Of a stretch of DNA of 64,000 nucleotides, positions 28,831 to 37,953 are shown one piece after another. The translations under genes and the position numbers were made by a program. The notes under the pieces were generated by a model. That model searched no databases, had not been told where the DNA came from, and saw only the letters and a list, made by a program, of their open reading frames with translations. The stretch covers positions 62,001 to 126,000 of the forward strand of contig FCOH02000009.1 in the NCBI GenBank assembly GCA_001544595.2, in the 5' to 3' direction. The stretch is from Caballeronia peredens. GTDB lineage: Bacteria; Pseudomonadota; Gammaproteobacteria; Burkholderiales; Burkholderiaceae. Every line of letters starts with the position of its first letter. The stretch's first letter is position 1.

Positions 28831-29736
28831 ATGAGCGAGCGGATAGATGCACCCATAAATGAGATTGCGGTTTTTGTGGCCGTGGCCCAATCTGGGAGCT
28901 TTACGCGGGCGGCAGAGGAAATCGGGAGCAGTAAGTCCAATGTTGGGAAGGCTGTCCAGCGTCTTGAAGCCCGACTCGGCTCCCAACTCTTCCAGCGCAC
29001 GACCCGCGCCGTCCGGCTGACTGAAGACGGCGAGACGTACCTCCTTGCTGCGCAGGAGGCGCTCGAAGGCCTTCGTGAAGCGGAGCAGCAACTCGCATCA
29101 CGGCGGGCTGAGCCCACTGGTCGAGTCAAGATTGACCTGCCCGCAGGGTTTGGACGTCTGTTGCTGCCGAGTTTCATCGAGCTTCGCGAAAAGTACCCCA
29201 AGCTTACGGTGGAGATGGCTCTGACGGACCGGATGTCCGACCCGGTTGGAGAGGGCTGGGACGTGGTTGTTCGAATTGGCGCATTACCAGACGACTGTGA
29301 GTTCACCGTGCGTAAGCTCTGCGACCTGAGGCTTGGGCTCTACGCGTCGTCGGCGTATCTCGCGCGTCGGGGCGCCGTGAAGACGCTCGCAGAGTTGACC
29401 GACCATGACGCGATTGTGTTTCGAGGGCCTACGGGTCGACTACGTTCATGGACAGTGCGAGGAAGCGATACCTTGCGGGAAATCGTCCCGCACCCGGTTC
29501 TAGTGCTTGCAGACGGTCAGGCGCTCGTCGAGGCAGCGGTTGCAGGTTTCGGCATTGCGCAGATACATGACCGCGTTGCGTTGCCCCACGTTCGTGCTGC
29601 TCGGCTTGTACACCTACTGCCCGAAGCGGATGTTGATGGGCCGCCCGTGCATGCAATCATCTCGCTTGGCCAGAAAATGACAGCCAAAACCCGGGCGGTG
29701 GTTAATCATCTTGCCGAGATGTTGCAGAAGGGTTAA
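28831..29736 (+). CDS. LysR-family transcriptional regulator
   Basis: A 301-residue LTTR. The N-terminal HTH is clear (EIAVFVAVAQSGSFTRAAEEI ... SNVGKAVQRLEARLGSQLFQRTTRAVRLTEDG), then the effector domain from about residue 90 (GRVKIDLPAGFGRLLLPSFIELREKYP) with WDVVVRIG and AAVAGFGIAQIHD. It lies 77 bp after egtD in the same direction. It may control the exporter-egtD region, but no divergent target is present. Confidence 0.88.
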   Translation: MSERIDAPINEIAVFVAVAQSGSFTRAAEEIGSSKSNVGKAVQRLEARLGSQLFQRTTRAVRLTEDGETYLLAAQEALEGLREAEQQLASRRAEPTGRVKIDLPAGFGRLLLPSFIELREKYPKLTVEMALTDRMSDPVGEGWDVVVRIGALPDDCEFTVRKLCDLRLGLYASSAYLARRGAVKTLAELTDHDAIVFRGPTGRLRSWTVRGSDTLREIVPHPVLVLADGQALVEAAVAGFGIAQIHDRVALPHVRAARLVHLLPEADVDGPPVHAIISLGQKMTAKTRAVVNHLAEMLQKG

Positions 29737-29757
29737 CAAGAGGAGGCACGCGGTCAG

Positions 29758-29871
29758 ATGTTTGACCTAACCGAGATGCTCGACCTTGTTCGTATCATTT
29801 CGGACAATTCGACGAAGACATCGGCGGAAGCTGAGTCAATGGAATTGATTGTTCTTCGAGCCTTTCACTAA
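29758..29871 (+). CDS. Possible 37-residue small protein
   Basis: A short frame begins at an ATG 11 nt after GAGGAGG. The peptide (MFDLTEMLDLVRIISD, then an Asn/Ser/Thr/Glu-rich stretch) has protein-like amphipathic composition. No family is recognised and it could be the N-terminal remnant of a lost gene. Length and lack of homology knowledge keep confidence low. Confidence 0.3.
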   Translation: MFDLTEMLDLVRIISDNSTKTSAEAESMELIVLRAFH

Positions 29872-30209
29872 ACCCCGATAATCCATCGCTTCCATTTCTT
29901 CAGATTACGTGGAGGAAGAGTGGGCTTCATCGTTTTGACCGGGCTGCCATCTGTGCGTTGCTTCTTGCTGAAGAACGTAGTATGTATTCGCTGTTCCTGA
30001 AGAGCCTGCACCGGCATAGCCACAGCCAACGACGTGCCACCTGTCGAATGATGGCTGGGAACTGTCATCGTATGGCGAGCGTGGTGACGGCGTCGGAAGT
30101 CGTGCTCGAGAGGGATAGCATGACGGCGGAGCCGAGCCGGCTTCGACGTAGAGATGATGCGTTGAACTTTTGGACGGCGCGATAGACTGCAACCAGGGGC
30201 ACATTTTAA
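29872..30209. other. Gap before the zinc-ribbon gene
   Basis: About 340 bp with no supported gene. Minus-strand open frames here lack ribosome sites. Confidence 0.4.
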
Positions 30210-30410
30210 ATGTCCAAATTTGACATCGCGCTGCCGGTCGAGTGCGAAATCTGTGGCTCGGCGGACGTTTCGGTGGTCGCCGCCGAGGAGGCAAAGGTGA
30301 TGTTCGAGTTCGTTAGGGACAACGCAACTGAGCGCACAAAAGGTCTCTCAATGTCGACAATGGTTCTCTCGTGTTCCGATTGCGGTATGGCCTACGAACT
30401 CCAATCTTGA
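30210..30410 (+). CDS. Small zinc-ribbon-like protein
   Basis: A 66-residue protein with two CxxC knuckles: CEIC near residue 12 and CSDC near residue 55. This is the layout of a small zinc ribbon. Between them lies a helical charged region (EEAKVMFEFVRDNATERTKG). The ATG follows AGGGGC at a loose distance. It could be a nucleic-acid or protein-binding accessory factor. Family unknown, and neighbours give no clue. Confidence 0.5.
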   Translation: MSKFDIALPVECEICGSADVSVVAAEEAKVMFEFVRDNATERTKGLSMSTMVLSCSDCGMAYELQS

Positions 30411-30780
30411 TTCCGTCGGACCAAAGAAGCGTCACCGCGGCAACCTCGCGCTTTCTTATTCCCTACCGCTCCGGTTAGAAGAAAGCTGGCTCGACCTAGT
30501 TCGAAATCCGTGTTCGCAACGTGCAGGCCTTAGGTCGCCGTGCCATAGCCGATAACATCAGCATAGTCTGACTGTGCCCCACGCGATGAGGGCGAGACGC
30601 GGGATTCTCGTGAAACAGGGGTGTCGAATAACGATAAAATGAGCCCCGACATCAAATTCAGCCAATATGCCGGCCGAGAATCGTGCCTGTCACAGCTGAT
30701 TTCATGACGTCACCCAAGAAACCGACGGGTCCATCCGATTCTGGATGGGCCCGCATAATGCTCGACTCACATGGCCACTG
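30411..30780. other. Gap before the RND efflux operon end
   Basis: About 370 bp. Apart from the stem-loop at 30727-30752 nothing is recognised. Confidence 0.4.
30727..30752 (-). terminator. Stem-loop downstream of the RND operon
   Basis: GGGTCCATCC and GGATGGGCCC can pair with one G:T wobble around a 6-nt loop, 28 nt beyond the stop codon of the outer-membrane factor gene. There is no T-run, so termination strength is doubtful. Confidence 0.35.
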
Positions 30781-32331
30781 TTACTTCTGTGCCACGGCTG
30801 TTTTCGTCGGTGTTGAGGGGGCAGCCTGTCCAATGGCCGGTTGCGCAGGCGGTGGCACTACATCTCCCCAACCGCCGCCAAGCGCGCGAATCAGATTGAC
30901 CGTGGAGGCCGCCTGCACCCCCTGTAACTGCACGGCTGAACGGCGAGCTTGCAGGACCGTCCGTTCCGCGTCGATAACGTCGAGGTAGTTCACTGCCCCC
31001 TCTGTGTACTGGGAACGAGAAAGGTCTGCTGCTCGTTGCGATGCCTTTACCGCTTCGTCCTGCGTCGTCGTCTGGTCTTCCAGGATACGCATATCCGAAA
31101 GGTTATCTTCGACCTCACGAAACGCTACGAGAACCTGCTGGCGATAGTTCGCGACGTCCTCTTCGTAGACGGCGCGCGCATTAGCGAGGTTGCCCTTGCG
31201 GCGTCCCCCATCAAAAATCGGAATATTAAGCGCCGTTCCGGCAAGAGGTCCAAGCAGGAAAGCGCGGCTGCTCCATTTGAAGAGGTCGCCAATCGTCGCT
31301 GACTCGAAGCCACCTGTTCCCGTTATGGTGAGTGATGGGAAGAAGGCGGCTTTTGCGACGCCGATACGCGAGTTCGCCGCGGCCATCGCCCGCTCGGCGG
31401 CGGCGATGTCCGGCCGGCGCTCGAGCAACGACGAGGGCAAACCCGGCGGCACCCTAAGGTTGACCGGTTTGATGGGGTTCGCCGCCATCGAGAACTCGGC
31501 CGGTGCCTTGCCCAGCAACACAGCGAGGCTATGCTCAGAGGTGGCTCGCAGACGCTGCACTGTCATTGCATCCGACTGTGCAGTGGCAAGCTCCGCTTTG
31601 GCGCGGGAGAGGTCGAGTTCGGTAATCTCGCCCTCGGCGTAACGACGCTGAACCAGTTTCAGTGCCTGTTGCCGCAAGTCGACCGCGTTCTTGAATACCT
31701 CGGACTCGGCGTCGAGCTCGCACAGCGCAAAGTAGTTTTGCGCGACGTCCGCCTGCAGGGCTAGCATCACTGAACGAAAGAGCGCCTCACTGCGCTGCGT
31801 GTCGGCGCGCGCAGCATCAACTGTCGACGCAACGCGACCGAACAGGTCAACCTCGTACGAAGCGCTCGCTTGGGCGCGCCAGAAGGTCTGTTGCGGCACA
31901 TTCGTGCCATCCGGCTGGAAGAGGGACGCGGCGGAGACGCGTTGGCGCGTCGGACCAAATCCAGCGTCGAGGGACGGGAACATACCGGCGCGTGCAGCCT
32001 GGTTCATTGCCCGTGCTTCCTTCACACGGGCAGTAGCCGCTTTGAGGTTCTGGTTCGCATCCAGCGCTTGCTGTTCGAGGTCGTTCAGCTTCTCGTCCCC
32101 GAACACCTTCCACCACTCACCTCGGGCGGCGTCCTCTGACGGTTGCGCCGTCTTCCAGGTACCAGCTTCTTCCGGAGACAGAGGTTGGCGCGGTGCTTCC
32201 TTGAAGGTCGCGGTTGTCGGCGTGGATGGAACCTCGTACTTCGGTGCCAGCGAGCATCCGGCCAGAATCAGCAGGGTGCCCATCAAAAGGGAGCCAGCAA
32301 AGCCTTCCCTCATTGAAAAACTCATTTTCAT
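30781..32331 (-). CDS. RND efflux outer-membrane factor (OprC/OpcM-like lipoprotein)
   Basis: A 516-residue NodT/OprM-family channel. The N-terminus is a lipoprotein signal (GTLLILAGCSLAPKYEVP, lipidated Cys), followed by two repeats of the outer-membrane efflux domain: the WWKVFGDEKLNDLEQQALDANQNLKAA block and the later LLERRPDIAAAERAMAAANSRIGVAKAAFFPSLTITG block. It forms the trimeric duct through which the RND pump exports drugs. The ATG at 32331 has TAAGG 8 nt before it; an ATG at 32349 overlapping the pump's stop codon is an alternative. By gene order it corresponds to OprC of BpeEF-OprC or OpcM of CeoAB-OpcM. Confidence 0.88.
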   Translation of the reverse strand: MKMSFSMREGFAGSLLMGTLLILAGCSLAPKYEVPSTPTTATFKEAPRQPLSPEEAGTWKTAQPSEDAARGEWWKVFGDEKLNDLEQQALDANQNLKAATARVKEARAMNQAARAGMFPSLDAGFGPTRQRVSAASLFQPDGTNVPQQTFWRAQASASYEVDLFGRVASTVDAARADTQRSEALFRSVMLALQADVAQNYFALCELDAESEVFKNAVDLRQQALKLVQRRYAEGEITELDLSRAKAELATAQSDAMTVQRLRATSEHSLAVLLGKAPAEFSMAANPIKPVNLRVPPGLPSSLLERRPDIAAAERAMAAANSRIGVAKAAFFPSLTITGTGGFESATIGDLFKWSSRAFLLGPLAGTALNIPIFDGGRRKGNLANARAVYEEDVANYRQQVLVAFREVEDNLSDMRILEDQTTTQDEAVKASQRAADLSRSQYTEGAVNYLDVIDAERTVLQARRSAVQLQGVQAASTVNLIRALGGGWGDVVPPPAQPAIGQAAPSTPTKTAVAQK

Positions 32332-32341
32332 AATGGTCGCC

Positions 32342-35300
32342 TTATTCATCGAATGCCGGTTCAGGAACCTTCTCGCGCGGTTTCCCAGAGATGCCCGCAG
32401 AGGCGACGCCAGCGTCGGTGCCACCATCGTGGACGTCTGGGCCACGGAAGTGGGGATGGTTGCCATGCTTGTCCGTGAGCTGTTTGCCACCGGAGAGTTT
32501 GCGGAGAATTACATAGAATACGGGCGTGAGTATCAGGCCGAAGAACGTCACACCTAACATCCCAAAGAACACCGCGATACCCATTGCACGACGCATTTCC
32601 GAACCGGCGCCGGTGGAAATAACTAGAGGTATTACACCCATGATGAACGCGATAGATGTCATCAGAATTGGGCGCAGACGTAGACGGCAAGCTTCAATCG
32701 CGGCGTGAACAATCGTGCGGCCCTGCATTTCGAGCTCGCGTGCGAATTCCACAATCAGAATCGCGTTCTTCGCCGAAAGCCCCACCAGCACCATCAGACC
32801 GATTTGGGTGAAGATGTTGTTATCGCCACCTGTGAGCCAGACCCCGAAGAGCGCGGACAGAATGCTCATCGGCACAATCAGCAGAATCGCAAGGGGCAAG
32901 GTCAAGCTTTCATACATGGCGGCGAGTACGAGGAACACGAGCAGAACACTGATAGGGAACACCCAGAAGGCCGCGTTGCCGGTCAGAATTTGCTGGTAGG
33001 TCAAGTCCGTCCATTCGAACTTGATGCCGCGGGGTAGCGTTTCGGCTGCAATGCGTTCGACGGCCGCCATGGCCTGGCCAGATGAATACCCCGGTGCCGG
33101 TCCTCCGTTGATGTCTGCTGCGAGGAAGCCGTTGTACCGAATCACCGTCTCAGGACCGAACGTCGGTGTTACTTTGATGAGTGACGACAATGGCACCATC
33201 TCACCGGCGGCATTGCGGGTCTTGAGTTCAAGAATGCTTTCAGCCGAGGTACGGAACGGGGCATCGGCCTGCGCACGAACCTGGTAGACGCGACCGAACT
33301 TGTTGAAGTCGTTGACATACAGCGAGCCAAGGTAGATTTGCATCGTGTCGAACACATCAGTCACGGAGACACCCAACTGCTTGGCCTTCTCGCGGTCCAA
33401 TTCGACGTTTAGCTGCGGTACGTTAATCTGGTAGCTGGAGAACGACGGGCCCAGTTCCGGTGCCTTCGCTGCGGCCGCAAGGAACGACTGGACGGCCTTG
33501 TTCAGCGCTTCGTAGCCAAGTGCACCACGGTCCTCGATTTGCAGTTTGAATCCGCCGATAGTCCCCAAGCCCGAGACCGGAGGAGGAGGAAAGGTTGCAA
33601 TCATTGCGTCCTTGATACCACCATATTCTTTGTTCAGGTTGCCGACAATTGCAGCTGCTGATTCATCTTTGGTGCGATGCTTCGACGGGCTCATGACCGG
33701 AAACACCAGGCCGCTGCTCGAAGAATTCATCAGCCCGGTCACGTTCAGGCCTGGAAACTCCGGCGAGTGCACGACCCCCGGCTGTTTGCGGGCGATGATG
33801 CCCATTTCATGAACGACTTTTTCTGTCCGGTCAAGCGATGCGCCCGGGGGCAACTGCAAAATGCTAACGAGGTAGTCCTTGTCCTGACCAGGTACAAATC
33901 CACCTGGCACGACCTTGCCGAACAGGAACGTGCCGCCCAGCAAAATACCGTAGACAAGCATCATCGCGGCCTTGCGATTGATGATGCCGCCAACGCCCTT
34001 ACCGTAGGCTTCTGAGCCCCGGTGGAACACTTTGTTGAACACGTTGAAGAACGGTCCAAGAATGCGGTCCATGACCCGGGTCAGCCAGTCTTTAGGTGCG
34101 CGATGGTCCTTGAGCAGCAGTGCCGAAAGGGCAGGCGACAAGGTGAGCGAGTTGAACGCCGAAATGACGGTCGAAATCGCAATGGTCATCGCGAACTGCT
34201 TGTAGAACTGACCAGTCAATCCCGACATGAATGCCAGCGGAACAAACACTGCAACCAACGTCAGCGCAATTGCGATAATTGGTCCGCTCACTTCCCGCAT
34301 CGCTGCATACGATGCTTCAAGCGGCGTCAGGCCCGCGGCGATGTTCCGCTCGACGTTCTCCACAACCACAATCGCGTCGTCGACCACAATCCCGATGGCG
34401 AGTACCATGCCGAACAGCGACAGCGCGTTTATAGTGAAGCCGAATGCCAGCATGAGCGAGAAGGTGCCCACAATCGACACTGGCACTGCCAGTAGTGGAA
34501 TCAGCGACGCACGCCAGTTTTGCAGAAAGATGATGACGACGATAACGACCAGAACAATAGCTTCAAAGAGGGTGTGGACGACAGCATCGATACTCTCCCG
34601 GACAAACTGCGTCGGGTCGTAGACAATCTTCGCTTCAACACCTTCAGGCATGTCCTTTTGCAATTCAGCGGTGATGCGCCGAACATCGGTCGAAATCTGC
34701 AAAGAGTTCGCGTTGGGCTGCTGAAAGATGATGAGTTGTACCCCGGGCTTTCCGTCAAGGCTCGCTCGAAGGGCATACTCTGCCGCGCCCATTTCCACCC
34801 GGGCCACGTCGCTCAGATGCGTTACTGCGCCGTCTCGAGATGTCTTCAGGATGATGCTGCGAAACTCTTCTTCAGTCTTCAGGCGCCCCTGAGCGTTCAC
34901 GCTAAGCTGCATCGGAACGTTCGTCGTCATCGGAGCTCCGCCGACGATACCCGCCGCGACCTGGACGTTCTGCTCACGGATTGCCTTGACCACATCCGTT
35001 GCGGTAAGGTTCTGACGGGCGACCTTTGTCGGGTCCAGCCAGACGCGCATGGAGTAGTCGCCAGCGCCCCACATCGCCACTTCACCAACGCCCGGGACCT
35101 GAGCGAGCCGGTCTTTGACGTTGATGAGAGCATAGTTGCGCAGATATGTGAGGTCGTATCGTCCATTTGGCGAGACGAGGTTCACGCCCATGGTGAGGGT
35201 GGGCGACGACTTGATTGTGGTCACGCCGAGGCGCTGCACGTCCTCTGGAAGACGGGGCATGGCCTGCGAAACCCGGTTTTGGACGAGTTGCTGCGCCTTA

Positions 35301-35608
35301 TCTGGGTCGGTGCCAAGCTTGAACGTCACAGTCGTTGTCATGGCACCGTCGCTATTCGCCTGCGACTGCATGTACAGCATGTTTTCGACGCCGTTAATCT
35401 GCTCTTCGATTGGAGAGGCGACGGTTTCGGCGATAACCTTCGGGTTCGCGCCCGGATACTGGGCGCGAACTACGACCGACGGCGGTACCACTTCTGGGTA
35501 TTCGGCCGTCGGCAATTTTGTAAGCGCGATGAAGCCCGCCAACACAATTACCACCGACAGAACGGCCGCAAAGATTGGCCTGTCGATGAAAAATTTTGAG
35601 ATGTTCAT
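32342..35608 (-). CDS. RND multidrug efflux pump, inner-membrane subunit (BpeF/CeoB-like)
   Basis: A 1088-residue HAE1-family proton-driven pump. It starts MNISKFFIDRPIFAAVLSVV, as the family does. TM4 has the proton-relay aspartates in GIVVDDAIVVVENVERN, and the C-terminal half has the matching MVLVGLSAKNAILIVEFARE with the conserved Lys. Two large periplasmic loops (about residues 40-330 and 560-870) form the drug-binding pore. Overall it resembles the MexF/OqxB/BpeF branch, whose members export chloramphenicol, trimethoprim and fluoroquinolones. It lies 17 bp after the adaptor gene, with the outer-membrane factor right behind, in one operon. Confidence 0.92.
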   Translation of the reverse strand: MNISKFFIDRPIFAAVLSVVIVLAGFIALTKLPTAEYPEVVPPSVVVRAQYPGANPKVIAETVASPIEEQINGVENMLYMQSQANSDGAMTTTVTFKLGTDPDKAQQLVQNRVSQAMPRLPEDVQRLGVTTIKSSPTLTMGVNLVSPNGRYDLTYLRNYALINVKDRLAQVPGVGEVAMWGAGDYSMRVWLDPTKVARQNLTATDVVKAIREQNVQVAAGIVGGAPMTTNVPMQLSVNAQGRLKTEEEFRSIILKTSRDGAVTHLSDVARVEMGAAEYALRASLDGKPGVQLIIFQQPNANSLQISTDVRRITAELQKDMPEGVEAKIVYDPTQFVRESIDAVVHTLFEAIVLVVIVVIIFLQNWRASLIPLLAVPVSIVGTFSLMLAFGFTINALSLFGMVLAIGIVVDDAIVVVENVERNIAAGLTPLEASYAAMREVSGPIIAIALTLVAVFVPLAFMSGLTGQFYKQFAMTIAISTVISAFNSLTLSPALSALLLKDHRAPKDWLTRVMDRILGPFFNVFNKVFHRGSEAYGKGVGGIINRKAAMMLVYGILLGGTFLFGKVVPGGFVPGQDKDYLVSILQLPPGASLDRTEKVVHEMGIIARKQPGVVHSPEFPGLNVTGLMNSSSSGLVFPVMSPSKHRTKDESAAAIVGNLNKEYGGIKDAMIATFPPPPVSGLGTIGGFKLQIEDRGALGYEALNKAVQSFLAAAAKAPELGPSFSSYQINVPQLNVELDREKAKQLGVSVTDVFDTMQIYLGSLYVNDFNKFGRVYQVRAQADAPFRTSAESILELKTRNAAGEMVPLSSLIKVTPTFGPETVIRYNGFLAADINGGPAPGYSSGQAMAAVERIAAETLPRGIKFEWTDLTYQQILTGNAAFWVFPISVLLVFLVLAAMYESLTLPLAILLIVPMSILSALFGVWLTGGDNNIFTQIGLMVLVGLSAKNAILIVEFARELEMQGRTIVHAAIEACRLRLRPILMTSIAFIMGVIPLVISTGAGSEMRRAMGIAVFFGMLGVTFFGLILTPVFYVILRKLSGGKQLTDKHGNHPHFRGPDVHDGGTDAGVASAGISGKPREKVPEPAFDE

Positions 35609-35625
35609 GATGACCTTCGTGCCTG

Positions 35626-36801
35626 TTACGCGCCGGACTTGGTAGCGTCGGCCATGTCGACCATGTGGGGGCTGACGGTGTCGCTCGGCTTGGCATGCAT
35701 CATTCCGTTCACGACAATGCGCTCACCATCCTTAAGTCCCGAGGTCACGACACGGAGCTTGTCGTGCAGGCCGCCAAGCTGAACTTCCCGGTAGACGACC
35801 TTGTTCGCGCCGTCCACGACTAACACAAACTTCTTCGCTTGGTCAGTGCCGACGGCTGCATCGTCAATCAGAATGGCGGGATGGGCCTCGCCGCCACCAA
35901 CTTTGACCCTCGCATAGAGACCAGGTACAAGCGCTCCGTCTGCGTTGTCAATAGTCGCGCGCACTCGGATGGTGCCGGACGACGTGTCGAGCCTGTTATC
36001 GACAGACGTCACGGCGCCCTTGCGGGAGTATCCGTCTTCGTTCGCGAGGCCCAGCGACACGGGTACCTTGGAATTGCGGTCACGGCCCAGGTATTGCAGA
36101 TACGTTTGTTCGTCAACTTCGAACGAGGCATAAATCGGCGAAACTGAAACCAGTGTCGTGAGCAAAGGCGCGCTGGAACCAATGGAAACAACATTGCCGA
36201 CTGTGAGTTCAGCGCGGGAAACACGGCCCGTGACAGGGGCGGTAATTCGGGTGTATCCGAGATTGACCTGAGCAGCTTCGAGGGCCGCCTCGGCAGCCTT
36301 TACGCCTGCGCCGGCTTCGCGAGAAGCGTTTTGCTTTTCGTCGTAGTCGCGTTTCGCAATGGCGTTGTCGGCGAGCAGTCGTTCGGCACGCGCGGCATCA
36401 GTCGACGTGTAAGTGGCGCGTGCCTTGGCAGCCGCAACTTGTGCTGCAGCACGGTCGACTTCAGCCTGGTAGGGGCGCGGGTCAATCGTGAAAAGCGGGT
36501 CGCCCTTTTTGACCAGTGCGCCGTCCTTGAAATAAACGGCAGTAATAGTACCGGCAACCAGTGGTCGAACCTCGACGTGGTCGATGGCTTCAAGCCGCCC
36601 AGAATAGCTTTGCCAGTCCGTGATGGTCTGTGAGAGGACGGTTGCGACATCTACCTGTGTCGGAGGCGACGGCGCGTTAGCGGCCTGAGCTTCACTCACG
36701 GGACCTGATGTGGTCCCGTGAGTGAAGCCAATTCCCGCGACAGCCCCGACAGCAGCAAGTGCACCCAGCGCAGCAGCGAATCGTTTGCGATTGATGAACA
36801 T
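35626..36801 (-). CDS. RND efflux periplasmic adaptor (BpeE/CeoA-like)
   Basis: A 391-residue membrane-fusion protein bridging pump and outer-membrane channel. Order of parts: a hydrophobic N-terminal export segment (ALGALAAVGAVAGIGF), the first lipoyl half (VRPLVAGTITAVYFKDGALVKKGDPLFTIDPRPY), an alpha-hairpin (about 100-175, rich in Ala and charged residues), the second lipoyl half (LGYTRITAPVTGRVSRAELTVGNVV), then beta-barrel and membrane-proximal domains. A good ribosome site (GGAGAA) precedes the ATG. Unusually, codons 25-38 form a perfect 16-bp inverted repeat (36690-36727). It is the first pump gene, about 190 bp after llpE. Confidence 0.9.
   Translation of the reverse strand: MFINRKRFAAALGALAAVGAVAGIGFTHGTTSGPVSEAQAANAPSPPTQVDVATVLSQTITDWQSYSGRLEAIDHVEVRPLVAGTITAVYFKDGALVKKGDPLFTIDPRPYQAEVDRAAAQVAAAKARATYTSTDAARAERLLADNAIAKRDYDEKQNASREAGAGVKAAEAALEAAQVNLGYTRITAPVTGRVSRAELTVGNVVSIGSSAPLLTTLVSVSPIYASFEVDEQTYLQYLGRDRNSKVPVSLGLANEDGYSRKGAVTSVDNRLDTSSGTIRVRATIDNADGALVPGLYARVKVGGGEAHPAILIDDAAVGTDQAKKFVLVVDGANKVVYREVQLGGLHDKLRVVTSGLKDGERIVVNGMMHAKPSDTVSPHMVDMADATKSGA
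36690..36727 (-). promoter_or_regulatory. Perfect 16-bp hairpin inside the adaptor coding sequence
   Basis: Bases 36690-36705 and 36712-36727 are exact reverse complements around a 6-nt loop (TGATGT on the plus strand). On the mRNA the hairpin lies 75-112 nt after the start codon of the adaptor gene and is GC-rich, so it should fold stably. It encodes the linker just after the export segment. It could affect transcription or translation early in the gene; any role is inference. Confidence 0.6.
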
Positions 36802-36991
36802 TTAGTTCTCCGTACGGATACAAATTGGTCTATAAAAAATTCGACAGGTCTGGATTTCAGTTCATATCCATATCGGCTCCACATCCATCTCTGGGTGCAT
36901 AGCGTTTACGGAAGTATGGACTCCGTGTTTCTAGTTATAAAGTAGGGAAGAGTGGTTTCTTTGTATCCATTGAAGCGACAATTCTGCGCGG

Positions 36992-37780
36992 TCACTCAGG
37001 TGCGAATCGCTTGCGCAAAAAATCGACCACGTCGTTGAGGGCCGGCGCGTGCGAGACAAGTTCACCATGGGACACCCCGCCATGTCGCGTCATCTCGACA
37101 GGCACGCCTGCTGTAATAAGCTCTCTCGCATAAGTCTCCCCGTCTGCGCGCACAAGCGACTGTTCGGCGGTTGCTATCAGCGTTGGAGGCAGGGTGGCAA
37201 GGCGTCGGGATTCGAGCGGCGCTGCGTAAGGATGAATACGGTGGGTTGCGCTGGGCAGATAGGCGCGGTAAGAGCGCGCGCAATCCTCCGCAGCAAGGTC
37301 ACTCCTGCCTGGGCATTGTCCAACCATAAGCCGCGTCATGCTCGGGTCAAGCAGTGGCGCGAGTAGTGCCTGTGCCGCTAGGCGTCGCACACCGCGGTCG
37401 CGTGCGATGGCGCAAAGTCCAGCCGCGATATTGCCTCCCGCGTCATGCCCGACCACCGCAATCCGGGTTGAGTCTGCGCGATACTCGAGAGCGCTTTCCA
37501 CCGCCCACTTGAGAGCCAGGTGCGCGTCCTCGGTTGCGGCCGGAAACGGGAACTCTGGCGCGAGCGAATAGCCTACGGCAATGACCCATGCCGGAACTCT
37601 TGCTGCAATGAGTGACGCCGCTTCGCTGGCTTCTTTTAGCGAACCTTCGACAAAGCCGCCGCCATGGAAATACAGGACGATAGGTGCAGCATTGTTAGTG
37701 CACGGATGGAAGCTACGCAGAGTAATGTCTTGTGCGTGTCCCGAAATCGTGATGTCCGTGATGTCCAACTTGGCTTTCAT
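36992..37780 (-). CDS. llpE: LlpE-like alpha/beta hydrolase with altered catalytic triad
   Basis: A 262-residue protein of the hormone-sensitive-lipase group, equivalent by position to llpE in the bpeEF-oprC and ceoAB-opcM loci. The oxyanion motif HGGG is at residues 39-42. The nucleophile elbow, normally GDSAG, reads GHDAG with Asp113 where serine should be. The usual acid position aligns with Ser208, while the histidine is kept (SHGEL, His238). It may therefore not be a normal esterase. The start at 37780 is chosen because the fold begins there and the operator-like palindrome lies upstream; a longer frame to 37915 exists. Its role in efflux is unknown in the literature I can recall. Confidence 0.75.
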   Translation of the reverse strand: MKAKLDITDITISGHAQDITLRSFHPCTNNAAPIVLYFHGGGFVEGSLKEASEAASLIAARVPAWVIAVGYSLAPEFPFPAATEDAHLALKWAVESALEYRADSTRIAVVGHDAGGNIAAGLCAIARDRGVRRLAAQALLAPLLDPSMTRLMVGQCPGRSDLAAEDCARSYRAYLPSATHRIHPYAAPLESRRLATLPPTLIATAEQSLVRADGETYARELITAGVPVEMTRHGGVSHGELVSHAPALNDVVDFLRKRFAPE

Positions 37781-37879
37781 CAAAGGGTCTGCGCTATGCG
37801 CCAATAGTAGAATAGGTTGAAGCAGCCGGCATTCTGCATACGTCGTGCGACCCGATAAACATTTCACTTTCGATAAGAC

Positions 37880-37900
37880 AATTCGCTCGCAGCGAATTGT
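37880..37900 (-). promoter_or_regulatory. LysR-type operator before llpE
   Basis: A perfect palindrome with 9-bp arms (CAATTCGCT and AGCGAATTG) and a 3-nt centre lies 100 bp upstream of the llpE start. Inside it, ATTC-N9-GAAT fits the LysR-family box (T-N11-A). It is the likely site where the upstream LysR regulator controls the llpE-efflux operon, consistent with BpeT and CeoR biology. Confidence 0.6.
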
Positions 37901-37953
37901 GCTGTGAAGGAGCACACGTCACTCGGTGGCGCTTCAACCTCCTACAAGGCTCT

